A stretch of 30,621 nt of DNA from a virus (IMGVR_UViG_3300021960_011401:1-30621), one strand, 5' to 3'. Counted from the first letter of the stretch, positions 1-6,579 are shown. The notes: generated from the letters alone by a model not told the origin. Numbers and translations are program-made.

Positions 1-463
1 CACACTCTTTAGCTACCCCCTCCTTGAGTAATTCATCATATAACATAAAGCTATTATCAAGATGTAAACTAATTGAATTCTCTAACTGTTTATCTAGCTC
101 AACAGGCTTGTCGCCAACTTGTCTATTGGTTTTACCTTGTAGACGCCATTCAATATCTTCTAATTTATTAACCTTACTATACCGTTGACTAAACTCTTGA
201 AACGAAAATGATCTATGTCTTAGTATTTGTGCTGCTATTGCTCTCGAAGTCTTGATCTCTACACCCATATGAGTCATCTCAAAGGGAGACCAATGTTTAT
301 GTTTAGTGAGATACTTAATAAGTCTTGGGGCTGTGAGAGTGTTGAGCTGGTTACTCGGATTAGAAACACGAGCAATATATGATACGAGATCATCTGCGGT
401 TTTGATACCCTCTTTCACTATCTTACCAACAGGCTGTGTAATTGATACAAGTTCTACGTTCAT
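1..463 (-). CDS. thyX: Flavin-dependent thymidylate synthase, partial (N-terminal part)
   Basis: Makes dTMP from dUMP using methylenetetrahydrofolate, NADPH and FAD, supplying thymidine for phage DNA synthesis. About 154 N-terminal residues are present; the C-terminus runs off the window start. The ThyX signature is visible at residues 82-95 (RHRSFSFQEFSQRY, fitting RHRxxSxNExSxRY, with Q in place of the usual N). The segment HKHWSPFEMTHM at about 55-66 is also typical of the family. The start at 463 is the only reasonable Met; a TATAAT box ends 6 nt before it and there is no Shine-Dalgarno site, so the mRNA may be leaderless. It is divergent from phoH. Family assignment is very secure. Confidence 0.95.
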   Translation of the reverse strand, partial: MNVELVSITQPVGKIVKEGIKTADDLVSYIARVSNPSNQLNTLTAPRLIKYLTKHKHWSPFEMTHMGVEIKTSRAIAAQILRHRSFSFQEFSQRYSKVNKLEDIEWRLQGKTNRQVGDKPVELDKQLENSISLHLDNSFMLYDELLKEGVAKEC

Positions 464-469
464 CTTTGT

Positions 470-475
470 ATTATA
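470..475 (-). promoter_or_regulatory. TATAAT -10 box, leaderless thyX start
   Basis: On the minus strand TATAAT is followed by exactly six bases and then the thyX ATG, so a normal initiation distance places +1 on the A of the start codon. The decamer TATATAATAC is shared with the queE promoter. No convincing -35 was identified. Confidence 0.5.
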
Positions 476-572
476 TAAATAAACGAAAATATATCAACTG
501 ATTATAATGTATTTAGTCTGTATAGCTCTTAAAAATGTAATAATATTATTAAGCGATAATAATGAATAAAAT

Positions 573-580
573 ACTAAATA
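573..580 (+). promoter_or_regulatory. Late-type promoter motif upstream of phoH
   Basis: ACTAAATA lies 10 nt before the phoH ATG and resembles the T4 late -10 element TATAAATA. It matches the set found before most genes here that start a transcription unit. Confidence 0.45.
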
Positions 581-590
581 ATTACACGTT

Positions 591-1343
591 ATGGCAAGAA
601 CAAAACGTGAACCCAAGAAGCAGAAAGCTTCAAGGGACACAAATATAGAGGACAGAATTCAGAAAAATTATTTTACGAATTTTGAAATTAATCAAGAGTT
701 TGAACTTAACAATACACATAAATCTTTTATAAAGCTAGCTTTAGATAAAGATACAAAAGTATCTATAATTGACGGTCCTGCAGGGTCCGGAAAAACATAT
801 CTATCGGTACTAGCAGCACTAAATTGTTTAAAACATCACTACGTAGAAGAAATTGTTTATATACGTAGTATAGTTGAATCTGCTTCAAAAAGCCTGGGAT
901 CACTACCCGGTGAAGCAGATGAAAAATTTCTACCGTGGATGTATCCTTTATTTGATAAACTTCAAGAATTACTTACAGAACCAGACGCTAAAAACTTAAT
1001 ATCTCAAGATATTATAAGAGGTATACCGGTAAATTTTGTACGAGGAGCTACATTTAGAAACAGCTGCGTTATTGTAGATGAAGCTCAAAATCTAACCCTA
1101 CCTGAACTGATAACAATATTAACTAGAATAGGTAAAAATTGTAAGTATTTTATTGTAGGGGATACTAGACAATCTGATATAGGTAAAAAATCTGGATTTG
1201 AAAGTATATTTGGTTTATTTAATGATTATATATCAGAAAGAAAGGGTATATATACACACGAATTCACATCCATGGATGTGGTACGTAGTGAAATACTTAA
1301 ATTTATTGTAGAAAAGTTAGAGGAATTACATGTGAAATCGTAA
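591..1343 (+). CDS. phoH: PhoH-like P-loop ATPase
   Basis: A 250-residue PhoH-family ATPase. Walker A is GPAGSGKT at residues 62-69 and Walker B is VIVDEAQN at about 159-166; the block following Walker A (VYIRSIVE...LGSLPG) is typical of PhoH and related SF1-like NTPases. The first 25 residues are basic and probably disordered. PhoH is a common auxiliary gene in marine phages, linked to phosphate stress or RNA metabolism, but its role in infection is not settled. It stands alone on the plus strand between minus-strand genes, and its end overlaps the end of the convergent small gene by 18 bp. A late-type box precedes the start. Confidence 0.93.
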   Translation: MARTKREPKKQKASRDTNIEDRIQKNYFTNFEINQEFELNNTHKSFIKLALDKDTKVSIIDGPAGSGKTYLSVLAALNCLKHHYVEEIVYIRSIVESASKSLGSLPGEADEKFLPWMYPLFDKLQELLTEPDAKNLISQDIIRGIPVNFVRGATFRNSCVIVDEAQNLTLPELITILTRIGKNCKYFIVGDTRQSDIGKKSGFESIFGLFNDYISERKGIYTHEFTSMDVVRSEILKFIVEKLEELHVKS

Positions 1344-1514
1344 AGCTTTTGATAATCTAGGGTGTAAGCTCTTCTTATTTTCCCCGTTTTCCACTAAACG
1401 AGAATATTCTCGTTTAAAGGCCTCTACGAACTCTGGAGAGAGTTCAAGATTCCGCGGGTAAAACATTCGTGTCTTTAGAGTTAAATAACCTTCACATAGC
1501 TCGTCATATTTCAT
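1326..1514 (-). CDS. Small conserved-type hypothetical protein (62 aa)
   Basis: A 62-residue, charged, Tyr-rich protein with no recognised domain. I treat it as real because its start is preceded at 5 nt by ACTAAATA, it follows the P-loop kinase gene by only 8 nt on the same strand, and it fills the space to phoH. It overlaps the phoH 3' end by 18 bp. A perfect 22-bp palindrome lies inside the coding region and encodes part of KREYSRL. The C-terminal half is basic (KKSLHPRLSKALRFHM). No function can be proposed. Confidence 0.6.
   Translation of the reverse strand: MKYDELCEGYLTLKTRMFYPRNLELSPEFVEAFKREYSRLVENGENKKSLHPRLSKALRFHM
1395..1416. repeat. Perfect 22-bp palindrome downstream of phoH
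   Basis: The arms TAAACGAGAAT/ATTCTCGTTTA are an uninterrupted self-complementary 22-mer. It lies about 50 nt beyond the phoH stop and inside the convergent small gene. It could act as a transcript-end hairpin for phoH or as a site for a dimeric protein, but there is no following T tract. Confidence 0.6.
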
Positions 1515-1519
1515 TAAAT

Positions 1520-1527
1520 TATTTAGT
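1520..1527 (-). promoter_or_regulatory. Late-type promoter motif, 62-aa gene
   Basis: ACTAAATA on the minus strand lies 5 nt before the ATG at 1514 and overlaps the stop codon of the upstream kinase gene. The expected +1 falls on the start codon. Confidence 0.5.
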
Positions 1528-2203
1528 CGATTCCAAAAGCTTTTTTCATCTTTTCCATTTCTTTAAGCTCTTCCGGGGTGATTATACCCTGAGGTTCAAT
1601 AAAATCACCGTCATTGTCCATATACAACTTCATAATTTCAATTCGCTCTCTTCTATTACCGAATACTTCTATAATACCAGGCCTGTCATCTTCGATAAAG
1701 AATTTCGATTTAGGATTATTTTGAAAATCCCTATGAACTGCTTTGAATATATTATCTATTTCTTCAATATAGTTTTTGTCAGTATCTCTTAAGTCATCTT
1801 CAACAACTTCCACCGGAGCAACTTTCGAAATAGGAGTAAAAAATATAATATCCAAAGATCTTAAAGATTCTCTCACTAAAGGCATACACTTTTTGATAAA
1901 CTCCTCATCAATATCTGTATCTTTCTTAGCCTCTGACCATATACTATATACAATATTATCCAGTGGGCACCTATCAAAGATAATATTATCACCTTTACTA
2001 GTTTTTTGTAATTCATCAATCATAAAGTTCAGTATAGACCACTGAGTATCTTTATTCGTTGCTGATGAATGCTCTAAACCCTGTTCAATAATTACATCTC
2101 TATAAGTTTTATCTATAGTTTTATAATTAGTCCATTCTTTAAGAAAGTCCTTGATTAGAGTGCTCTTACCTTGGCATGATGTTCCGCTGATTGCAATCCT
2201 CAT
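1523..2203 (-). CDS. P-loop nucleotide/nucleoside kinase-like protein (AAA_28/NadR-like)
   Basis: A 226-residue single-domain P-loop protein. Walker A is at residues 7-15 (GTSCQGKST), directly at the N-terminus as in small nucleotide kinases. A central DRCPLDN motif (about residues 101-107) resembles the DR motif of deoxynucleoside kinases and NadR-like kinases, and NRRERIE near residues 182-188 may be the LID. Deoxynucleotide salvage would fit the nearby thyX, but the substrate cannot be read from the sequence; general AAA_28 ATPases remain possible. It has its own late-type box (TCTAAATA) 6 nt upstream of the ATG, and its stop overlaps the next gene's promoter motif. Confidence 0.7.
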   Translation of the reverse strand: MRIAISGTSCQGKSTLIKDFLKEWTNYKTIDKTYRDVIIEQGLEHSSATNKDTQWSILNFMIDELQKTSKGDNIIFDRCPLDNIVYSIWSEAKKDTDIDEEFIKKCMPLVRESLRSLDIIFFTPISKVAPVEVVEDDLRDTDKNYIEEIDNIFKAVHRDFQNNPKSKFFIEDDRPGIIEVFGNRRERIEIMKLYMDNDGDFIEPQGIITPEELKEMEKMKKAFGID

Positions 2204-2209
2204 TAGTAT

Positions 2210-2217
2210 TATTTAGA
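2210..2217 (-). promoter_or_regulatory. Late-type promoter motif, P-loop kinase gene
   Basis: TCTAAATA followed by a 6-nt spacer and the ATG at 2203. It gives a predicted leader of about 1 nt. Confidence 0.5.
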
Positions 2218-2225
2218 TGATGTAT

Positions 2226-2993
2226 TTAGACCTTCAAGGCTTTGTCCCAGATAACTAATTGTAATCTAGGGCTGAAATTAAAATGATGCTCCTTAGCTAA
2301 TTCAGCTACCATACCACTAACCTCAGAGTGCTCTTGTCTACTACCACAACAAGGCATTAACCAAACTCTCCCAGTAGGTATATCAAACTTTTCTACATAC
2401 TTAGATAGAACCTCTTCCATATCTGATTGATTTTGTATAACAAACTTAAAGCCAGAACCCATGTCAGCATGCCAAGATAATACGTCTGGAATATATCTCT
2501 TACCGAGTGGATCTCCATTCGATGATAACTTAGGAGAGGTTGTGAATGTAGCAGAAACGTTTTTATTAACAAGTCTAGCGCTGGGTTGAATAGTTGCGTT
2601 AGTTTCAAAGTCAATCCTAGGAAGCCAGCCCCAAGTTAACATTAAATAATCAAAGAACCTAACAAGCTTAGCCTGCTGAATAAGAGGCTCACCACCAGTA
2701 ACTTTTAGTATAGCACCATTATATAAATGATCCTTATAACCAGAGTCCTCCATTAACTTAACAATCTCTTCAAATGACATTTTATTCTTAACACTCCAAG
2801 AAATAAAACTATCACACCCATGAGGGGAATCTGCTGATGCAAATCCTTTACACGTGAGATTACACATGGAGAGTCTCATAAATACAGAAGGCTGGCCTAT
2901 GAACTCTCCTTCGCCTTCAATAGTATAAAATACCTTATCATCAGATAAGAATAAATCATGTGAACCTGTTATATCTTTACTTTCTTCACTCAT
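2226..2993 (-). CDS. queE: 7-carboxy-7-deazaguanine synthase (radical SAM)
   Basis: QueE rearranges 6-carboxytetrahydropterin to 7-carboxy-7-deazaguanine using a [4Fe-4S] cluster and SAM; it is the second dedicated step to preQ0. The 255-residue protein has the QueE N-terminal VFYTIEGEGEFIGQPSVFMRL block (residues 21-41, split by no gaps), a cysteine cluster C44-X3-C48-X11-C60, and the SAM-binding TGGEP at 99-103. The cysteine spacing differs from canonical radical SAM CX3CX2C by an insertion of about 9 residues before the third Cys. It lies downstream of queD and a microprotein gene on the same strand. A TATAAT box 6 nt before the ATG suggests it can also be transcribed alone, leaderless. 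Confidence 0.93.
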   Translation of the reverse strand: MSEESKDITGSHDLFLSDDKVFYTIEGEGEFIGQPSVFMRLSMCNLTCKGFASADSPHGCDSFISWSVKNKMSFEEIVKLMEDSGYKDHLYNGAILKVTGGEPLIQQAKLVRFFDYLMLTWGWLPRIDFETNATIQPSARLVNKNVSATFTTSPKLSSNGDPLGKRYIPDVLSWHADMGSGFKFVIQNQSDMEEVLSKYVEKFDIPTGRVWLMPCCGSRQEHSEVSGMVAELAKEHHFNFSPRLQLVIWDKALKV

Positions 2994-2999
2994 ACTCGT

Positions 3000-3005
3000 A
3001 TTATA
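3000..3005 (-). promoter_or_regulatory. TATAAT -10 box, leaderless queE start
   Basis: TATAAT plus six bases plus ATG, the same geometry as thyX, within the shared string TATATAATAC. No Shine-Dalgarno site lies between box and start. Confidence 0.5.
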
Positions 3006-3013
3006 TAATTGTT

Positions 3014-3124
3014 TTATTTTTTATCAATTTTTTTCTTTACTTTTTTCCAGTCGATATCATCCCAGTTATCATTTATCTTTTTAGGGTCTTCTTTTCGACG
3101 TTTACTACCTTTACCATTAGACAT
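3014..3124 (-). CDS. 36-residue basic microprotein (GKGSKRR motif) between queD and queE
   Basis: Translation from the ATG at 3124 gives a 36-residue protein beginning MSNGKGSKRRKEDPKK, followed by NDNWDDIDW and a lysine-rich tail. It resembles short phage proteins that begin GKGSxxR and contain an NWDxI element; I recognise that pattern from memory but its function is unknown. It starts 3 nt after the queD stop and ends 20 nt before the queE ATG, so it fills the gap exactly on the same strand and is probably co-transcribed with queD. No own promoter box or Shine-Dalgarno site is visible. Confidence 0.72.
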   Translation of the reverse strand: MSNGKGSKRRKEDPKKINDNWDDIDWKKVKKKIDKK

Positions 3125-3127
3125 AAT

Positions 3128-3571
3128 TTAACCTCTAGATATAACCACACTATTCTTTTCGTGCTCCCAGATTTCAACTTGCTCAACCCAGCAACGCGAT
3201 TCAGTCATTTGTTCTATATAATGACTACCTACCTCATAGCACCACTCAGCGATACGCTCAATACCAGTACCATAAGGCATAACTCTAAGATCACAAATAC
3301 CTTTATCATGCATCATTCTAAATAGATCCAGCTCAGGATCATCTGCTGCAATACAAGTAGTATGATCAAATTGTTGTTCAAGTTTATTCTTAAGACCCTT
3401 TAAACCACCAAAATCGACTACCCAATGATTCTCATCAAGTTTATTACACCCAAAAGTAAATTTACCGTAAAGTTTATAACCATGTATGAGCTTACAGTGA
3501 CTCGTAGCTCTCGGTTGTCTGAAGGCACAGCTGCCTAAATCTAACATTTTTGTACTTTCAAATTTAGCCAT
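3128..3571 (-). CDS. queD: 6-carboxy-5,6,7,8-tetrahydropterin synthase
   Basis: QueD converts dihydroneopterin triphosphate, the FolE product, to 6-carboxytetrahydropterin. The 147-residue T-fold protein has the expected blocks: H25-C26 then H30-G31-Y32 for zinc and the catalytic Cys, FDH at 68-70, and a C-terminal GTGIERIAEW block where E105 should bind the pterin. The usual HGH zinc motif reads HGY; SHCxxxHGY appears to mark a phage/alphaproteobacterial-type subgroup, so another residue (H25 is a candidate) probably completes the site. It is first in a queD-microprotein-queE unit and divergent from folE. A CATAAT box precedes the ATG by 6 nt. Confidence 0.9.
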   Translation of the reverse strand: MAKFESTKMLDLGSCAFRQPRATSHCKLIHGYKLYGKFTFGCNKLDENHWVVDFGGLKGLKNKLEQQFDHTTCIAADDPELDLFRMMHDKGICDLRVMPYGTGIERIAEWCYEVGSHYIEQMTESRCWVEQVEIWEHEKNSVVISRG

Positions 3572-3577
3572 ATATTT

Positions 3578-3583
3578 ATTATG
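3578..3583 (-). promoter_or_regulatory. CATAAT -10 box, leaderless queD start
   Basis: CATAAT, six bases, then the queD ATG. The overlapping AATAAATA can also be read as a late-type box, but it would lie only 1 nt from the ATG, which is too close. Confidence 0.4.
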
Positions 3584-3639
3584 GTAGATATCCTAAAATA
3601 ATCAATAAACTTTCTTAAACAATTTTATTAATAATATAC

Positions 3640-3667
3640 TTGAATAAAATAAAAGATATATTATAAT
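3640..3667 (+). promoter_or_regulatory. Sigma70-type promoter for folE
   Basis: TTGAAT at 3640-3645 and a perfect TATAAT at 3662-3667 are separated by 16 nt. The predicted +1 is near 3674, about 5 nt before the folE ATG. This is the clearest -35/-10 pair in the window and suggests early expression. Confidence 0.55.
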
Positions 3668-3678
3668 ATTGTAATTAT

Positions 3679-4311
3679 ATGAGAAATAAAGAGTTTATTT
3701 TACCTACAGCAAATAGCTCCGCTCCGCGAACGGACGAGGAAAAACAACAAATTATAGATAAAGCAACTATAGCTTATGAAAAATATCTCGATGCTCTTGG
3801 TTTTGATTGGCGTAATGACCCCAATAGCTCAGAAACACCGCGAAGAGTAGCAAAAGCTTTTGTAAATGATCTTGCTGCAGGTTGTTACGATTCACCTCCA
3901 AAAGTAACTACATTTCCGTCAGATGGTTATGATGGTATAGTATCTCAATGTAATATACCTGTAAAGAGTATGTGTAGTCATCATCACCTGGCATTTACCG
4001 GTAAAGCTCATGTAGCCTATATACCTTCTCTAGAAGGTAGAGTTATTGGTTTGAGTAAATTGAATCGTATTGTTGAGTATTATGCTCGCCGTCCACAAAT
4101 CCAGGAAGCAATGACTGTACAGATACATAACGCAATTAGCGAAATATGTGAAAAGAATCAAGGTGTTGCCGTAGTAATCGAGGCATCTCATACATGCGCT
4201 TGTTTGAGAGGTATTAAACACGACGGTTGTATTATGAAGACGAGTAAACTTTCTGGTGACTTCATGGTAGATAGAGGTACTCGACAAGAATTTTACGAGT
4301 TCATTAGATAA
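3679..4311 (+). CDS. folE: GTP cyclohydrolase I
   Basis: FolE opens GTP to dihydroneopterin triphosphate, the entry compound for preQ0 (and folate). The 210-residue protein has the type I zinc site: C99 and H102 in SMCSHHH (residues 97-103; family form SLCEHH) and C173 in HTCACLRG (171-178; family form HxCxxxRG). The segments TPRRVAKAF (53-61) and [20 protein letters not shown] (124-143) are family hallmarks. Length is normal. It is transcribed divergently from queD, separated by 107 bp holding promoters for both, so the two halves of the pathway could be controlled together. Confidence 0.96.
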   Translation: MRNKEFILPTANSSAPRTDEEKQQIIDKATIAYEKYLDALGFDWRNDPNSSETPRRVAKAFVNDLAAGCYDSPPKVTTFPSDGYDGIVSQCNIPVKSMCSHHHLAFTGKAHVAYIPSLEGRVIGLSKLNRIVEYYARRPQIQEAMTVQIHNAISEICEKNQGVAVVIEASHTCACLRGIKHDGCIMKTSKLSGDFMVDRGTRQEFYEFIR

Positions 4312-4321
4312 TAAAACTAAT

Positions 4322-4762
4322 TTAAGCACCCAACCCAAAGTCGTTGATAATCTTTCTTAAGACTTCAGCGACTTGCTTTGCATTATTAGGTGTAACATCA
4401 TTAGTTATTACATCCTTTTCCGTAGCATTAAGCTCTATATTGTCTAAATCGACAAATAGGGCTTTTTTCATTAAATCTACGTAAAATACTTCTCCTTCAG
4501 GAGATAGGGTAGCAGTTGGTTGTTCAGGGGTAGGTTCTTGAGCTACTTCTTCGTCCTCAGCTTCCTGAAGCTTAGTTTTATTAGCTTGAGTATTAAGTAC
4601 AGCAGCTACTTTATTCAGCTTATTATTAAAAGCAGACTTAACATTTTTCTCAGCTGGAGATAAAGCACTATCTGGTTTTTTAATAATAGCAGATACAACA
4701 GCTGTAGTTGTATCTTTGTCACCAGGTACTGAGGCCTCTATAATGGATAAGAACTTACTCAT
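4322..4762 (-). CDS. Putative late, possibly head-packaged protein (146 aa)
   Basis: No known domain is recognised. The N-terminus MSKFLSIIEASV resembles T4 capsid-targeting peptides such as the MKTYQEFIAEA start of the T4 internal proteins, and contains an I-x-E site fitting the gp21 prohead protease rule (L/I-x-E). The middle (about residues 62-85) is Glu/Gln/Pro/Thr-rich and probably disordered; the C-terminal 60 residues are helical with hydrophobic spacing. A perfect T4 late box TATAAATA lies 6 nt before the ATG. Structural or co-injected protein is therefore an inference. It is last of a minus-strand series, 10 nt from the convergent folE end. Confidence 0.6.
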   Translation of the reverse strand: MSKFLSIIEASVPGDKDTTTAVVSAIIKKPDSALSPAEKNVKSAFNNKLNKVAAVLNTQANKTKLQEAEDEEVAQEPTPEQPTATLSPEGEVFYVDLMKKALFVDLDNIELNATEKDVITNDVTPNNAKQVAEVLRKIINDFGLGA

Positions 4763-4768
4763 TATAAT

Positions 4769-4776
4769 TATTTATA
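4769..4776 (-). promoter_or_regulatory. Perfect TATAAATA late box, 146-aa gene
   Basis: TATAAATA with a 6-nt spacer to the ATG at 4762. It overlaps the stop of the upstream gene at 4772-4774. Confidence 0.6.
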
Positions 4777-5290
4777 GCATTAGCATCTTATTTTTTATAT
4801 CTCCAAAGAATTTTTTATCTAAAAAGGTTAACTCATATCTCTTACAAAACTTCTCTATATGTGAAAAGTAAAATTTTCTGCGCGATATTTTGCTCTCGTT
4901 ACTAAAAATAACATTACTAATTTCTTCTCTCACGCCTGGGTCCTTAAGAGATTTAACGAAAAAATCAAAAGTAGTATTGATAACAATATTTTGTACAGGA
5001 AACATTTTTAAGAATTTTGTAAAGAGTTTATCCTCTTCTACAGTAATATTATCATTATCAGGTTGATATATAAGTACTGGTATATTCTTTTTATTGTTAT
5101 CTATAATACTATTACATATATTTTTAATGTATATATGATAAAAATATTTTTTTGTAATAGATTTATTGGTAATACAATTTTTGAATATTTCCTTTACATA
5201 CTCTATATGGGAATGGGTGAAAACCTGATTTAAGTCTACAAACTTGTATTTAGTTTTAGGTAATACGTAGGTGTTATACTTGATTTTCAT
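4772..5290 (-). CDS. Hypothetical protein (172 aa), coupled to a nuclease gene
   Basis: A 172-residue, strongly basic, aromatic-rich protein with no domain I recognise. It has neither a signal peptide nor a clear transmembrane segment. Its start overlaps the end of the PD-(D/E)XK-like gene by 17 bp, so the two are translationally coupled and may work together. The central section (VLIYQPDNDNITVEEDKLFTK, about residues 72-92) and a C-terminal basic stretch (KISRRKFYFSHIEKFCKRYEL) suggest a globular alpha/beta protein, perhaps nucleic-acid binding; that is only inference. No promoter box is seen at its own start. Confidence 0.65.
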   Translation of the reverse strand: MKIKYNTYVLPKTKYKFVDLNQVFTHSHIEYVKEIFKNCITNKSITKKYFYHIYIKNICNSIIDNNKKNIPVLIYQPDNDNITVEEDKLFTKFLKMFPVQNIVINTTFDFFVKSLKDPGVREEISNVIFSNESKISRRKFYFSHIEKFCKRYELTFLDKKFFGDIKNKMLML

Positions 5291-5765
5291 TTAACTCGCG
5301 CATTTTTTGGAAGTTCTTCTCAAAAAAGCTATCATACTCTACAAGAATATAATCTTTATATCGAGTATAGTTAGAAAATGTAAAATTACTACTTATTTTT
5401 TCGTTAAAACATATAAATTTACATCTACGAGTGATTTTAACTATTAAAAACCAAAGAGTATTACTTTCTGCTTGTTTAATCCATTTATCTAGTTGTTTGG
5501 ACTCTGTAAAAAAACTATGGAAGTCAAGCTCTTTGTAGTTTTTACATTCAAACTTCCAGTTAGATATAGATTCAGGGACTATAATATCCCCATCCATCAT
5601 CCGCCTTTGAGATTCAGTAAGATCACTAACACGGAAAATATTTGCTCCACCGGTATAAGCCCCTGAATTAGGGACACGCATAAAGTTTTCATTAAAAATC
5701 TCACTTAAGTGTTTTGCTACTTCTCTCTCCCAGGCATTACCCTTGGCTTTAGCTCTACTAGGCAT
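5274..5765 (-). CDS. PD-(D/E)XK nuclease-fold protein (Hjc/resolvase-like)
   Basis: The 163-residue protein begins RAKAKGNAWEREVAKHLSE (about residues 4-22), the typical opening helix of small PD-(D/E)XK enzymes such as Hjc-like resolvases. It continues with NSGAYTGG, then D60 in MMDGDIIVP and E73-C-K75 in FECKNYKEL. E13 or E15, D60, E73 and K75 form a full catalytic set. The C-terminal half is rich in Phe/Tyr and less conserved in type. It could be a junction- or flap-cutting nuclease; T4 uses the unrelated endonuclease VII (gp49) for that, and no gp49 was seen here. It heads a two-gene unit with the 172-aa protein. Confidence 0.7.
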   Translation of the reverse strand: MPSRAKAKGNAWEREVAKHLSEIFNENFMRVPNSGAYTGGANIFRVSDLTESQRRMMDGDIIVPESISNWKFECKNYKELDFHSFFTESKQLDKWIKQAESNTLWFLIVKITRRCKFICFNEKISSNFTFSNYTRYKDYILVEYDSFFEKNFQKMRELNENQV

Positions 5766-5800
5766 AAAAATATATACCCAAAATACACAAATTTACAAGG

Positions 5801-6463
5801 CTAGCTTAAATCAATATAAACATTACCTTCATGTCCTTTTTCTTTAAAATAATTAGCATCACTCACGGCAAACGGACATTTTACCCACATATAACCTTCA
5901 GCTCTTAATAGTTCTCTTAGCTCTTTACCCGCTGACTGTATATATTCTAATTGTTCTTGACCTTCGGAGTTACTTATTTTACCTTTAATACCCGGAGACA
6001 ATTGTTGTCCATATTTCGAATATAAATGCATAACATCACTATAATGCTGTAATTCTAAAACACTACCATTGACAGTCTTTTTGAATAATTTTCCACCTGG
6101 GCCAGCACCTCTCTTGAATATCATCCCTATCTCTTTATTATCTGTATAATTAGGACCAAGAGTAGCGACAAGTTTATCTTGTATACTCGTACTCTGTCTA
6201 CCTAAATTTATATTCCCATGACTGGTAGTACCGCGATAAACTTCTATAGAATTATTTTCGTTTAGTTTTTTTTTCCGCTTTTTCTTTTTTACTTTACCTC
6301 TACGCGTAATAGTACTACCTAAAACTTTAGGAACACGAGCATCGTCTGGATCACCATATGCAGCGGGATTACTTTTATATGCAAAATCTGTAGTACCTGC
6401 TATACCCGCATCAGCCACAGTAAATTCCGTTAAATACTCATCACAAAGATTATCAAAATCCAT
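5801..6463 (-). CDS. Putative late packaged protein, possible ADP-ribosyltransferase-like domain
   Basis: I choose the start at 6463 (MDFDN) rather than 6496 because a late box AATAAATA ends 5 nt before it, giving 220 residues. The N-terminus MDFDNLCDEYLTEF has an L-x-E site like T4 capsid-targeting peptides. A basic run lies at about residues 55-67. From residue 74 the text EVYRGTTSHGN...GRQSTSIQDKLVA resembles the R and S-T-S motifs of R-S-E ADP-ribosyltransferases, and a late Glu (HEGNVYIDL at the C-terminus) could be the third element. T4 packages the ADP-ribosyltransferase Alt in its head, so the parallel is attractive but weak; this is unproven. Confidence 0.5.
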   Translation of the reverse strand: MDFDNLCDEYLTEFTVADAGIAGTTDFAYKSNPAAYGDPDDARVPKVLGSTITRRGKVKKKKRKKKLNENNSIEVYRGTTSHGNINLGRQSTSIQDKLVATLGPNYTDNKEIGMIFKRGAGPGGKLFKKTVNGSVLELQHYSDVMHLYSKYGQQLSPGIKGKISNSEGQEQLEYIQSAGKELRELLRAEGYMWVKCPFAVSDANYFKEKGHEGNVYIDLS

Positions 6464-6468
6464 ATAAT

Positions 6469-6476
6469 TATTTATT
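6469..6476 (-). promoter_or_regulatory. Late-type box deciding the start of the 220-aa gene
   Basis: AATAAATA, 5-nt spacer ATTAT, then ATG at 6463. The sequence around it (TAAATAATTAT) nearly repeats the box of the 146-aa gene. Confidence 0.55.
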
Positions 6477-6552
6477 AAAAAAGTTGCAAATTCCAAATAT
6501 AAAATAAATAAAATAAAGAGAGAAGGATAAAACTCATCTCAATATTACATAG

Positions 6553-6579
6553 TTGATTTCTATAGTTTATATCTATAAT
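6553..6579 (+). promoter_or_regulatory. Candidate sigma70-type promoter of the replication operon
   Basis: TTGATT at 6553-6558 and TATAAT at 6574-6579 with a 15-nt spacer. The expected +1 is near 6586, which lies after the first ATG (6582) and just before the second in-frame ATG (6588). Confidence 0.4.

Noticed and set aside
1469-2045. Plus-strand open frames opposite the kinase gene
   Set aside because: They run antisense to a clear P-loop kinase with Walker A motif, and their translations are low-complexity and Phe/Ile/Ser-rich.
2960-3325. Plus-strand 121-codon frame over queD/queE
   Set aside because: It is antisense to queD and the microprotein; the hydrophobic translation reflects AT-rich antisense sequence rather than a membrane protein.
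6464-6496. Longer N-terminus of the 220-aa late protein
   Set aside because: The extension contains the late-box sequence itself; the ATG at 6463 has the same spacing as the other late genes.
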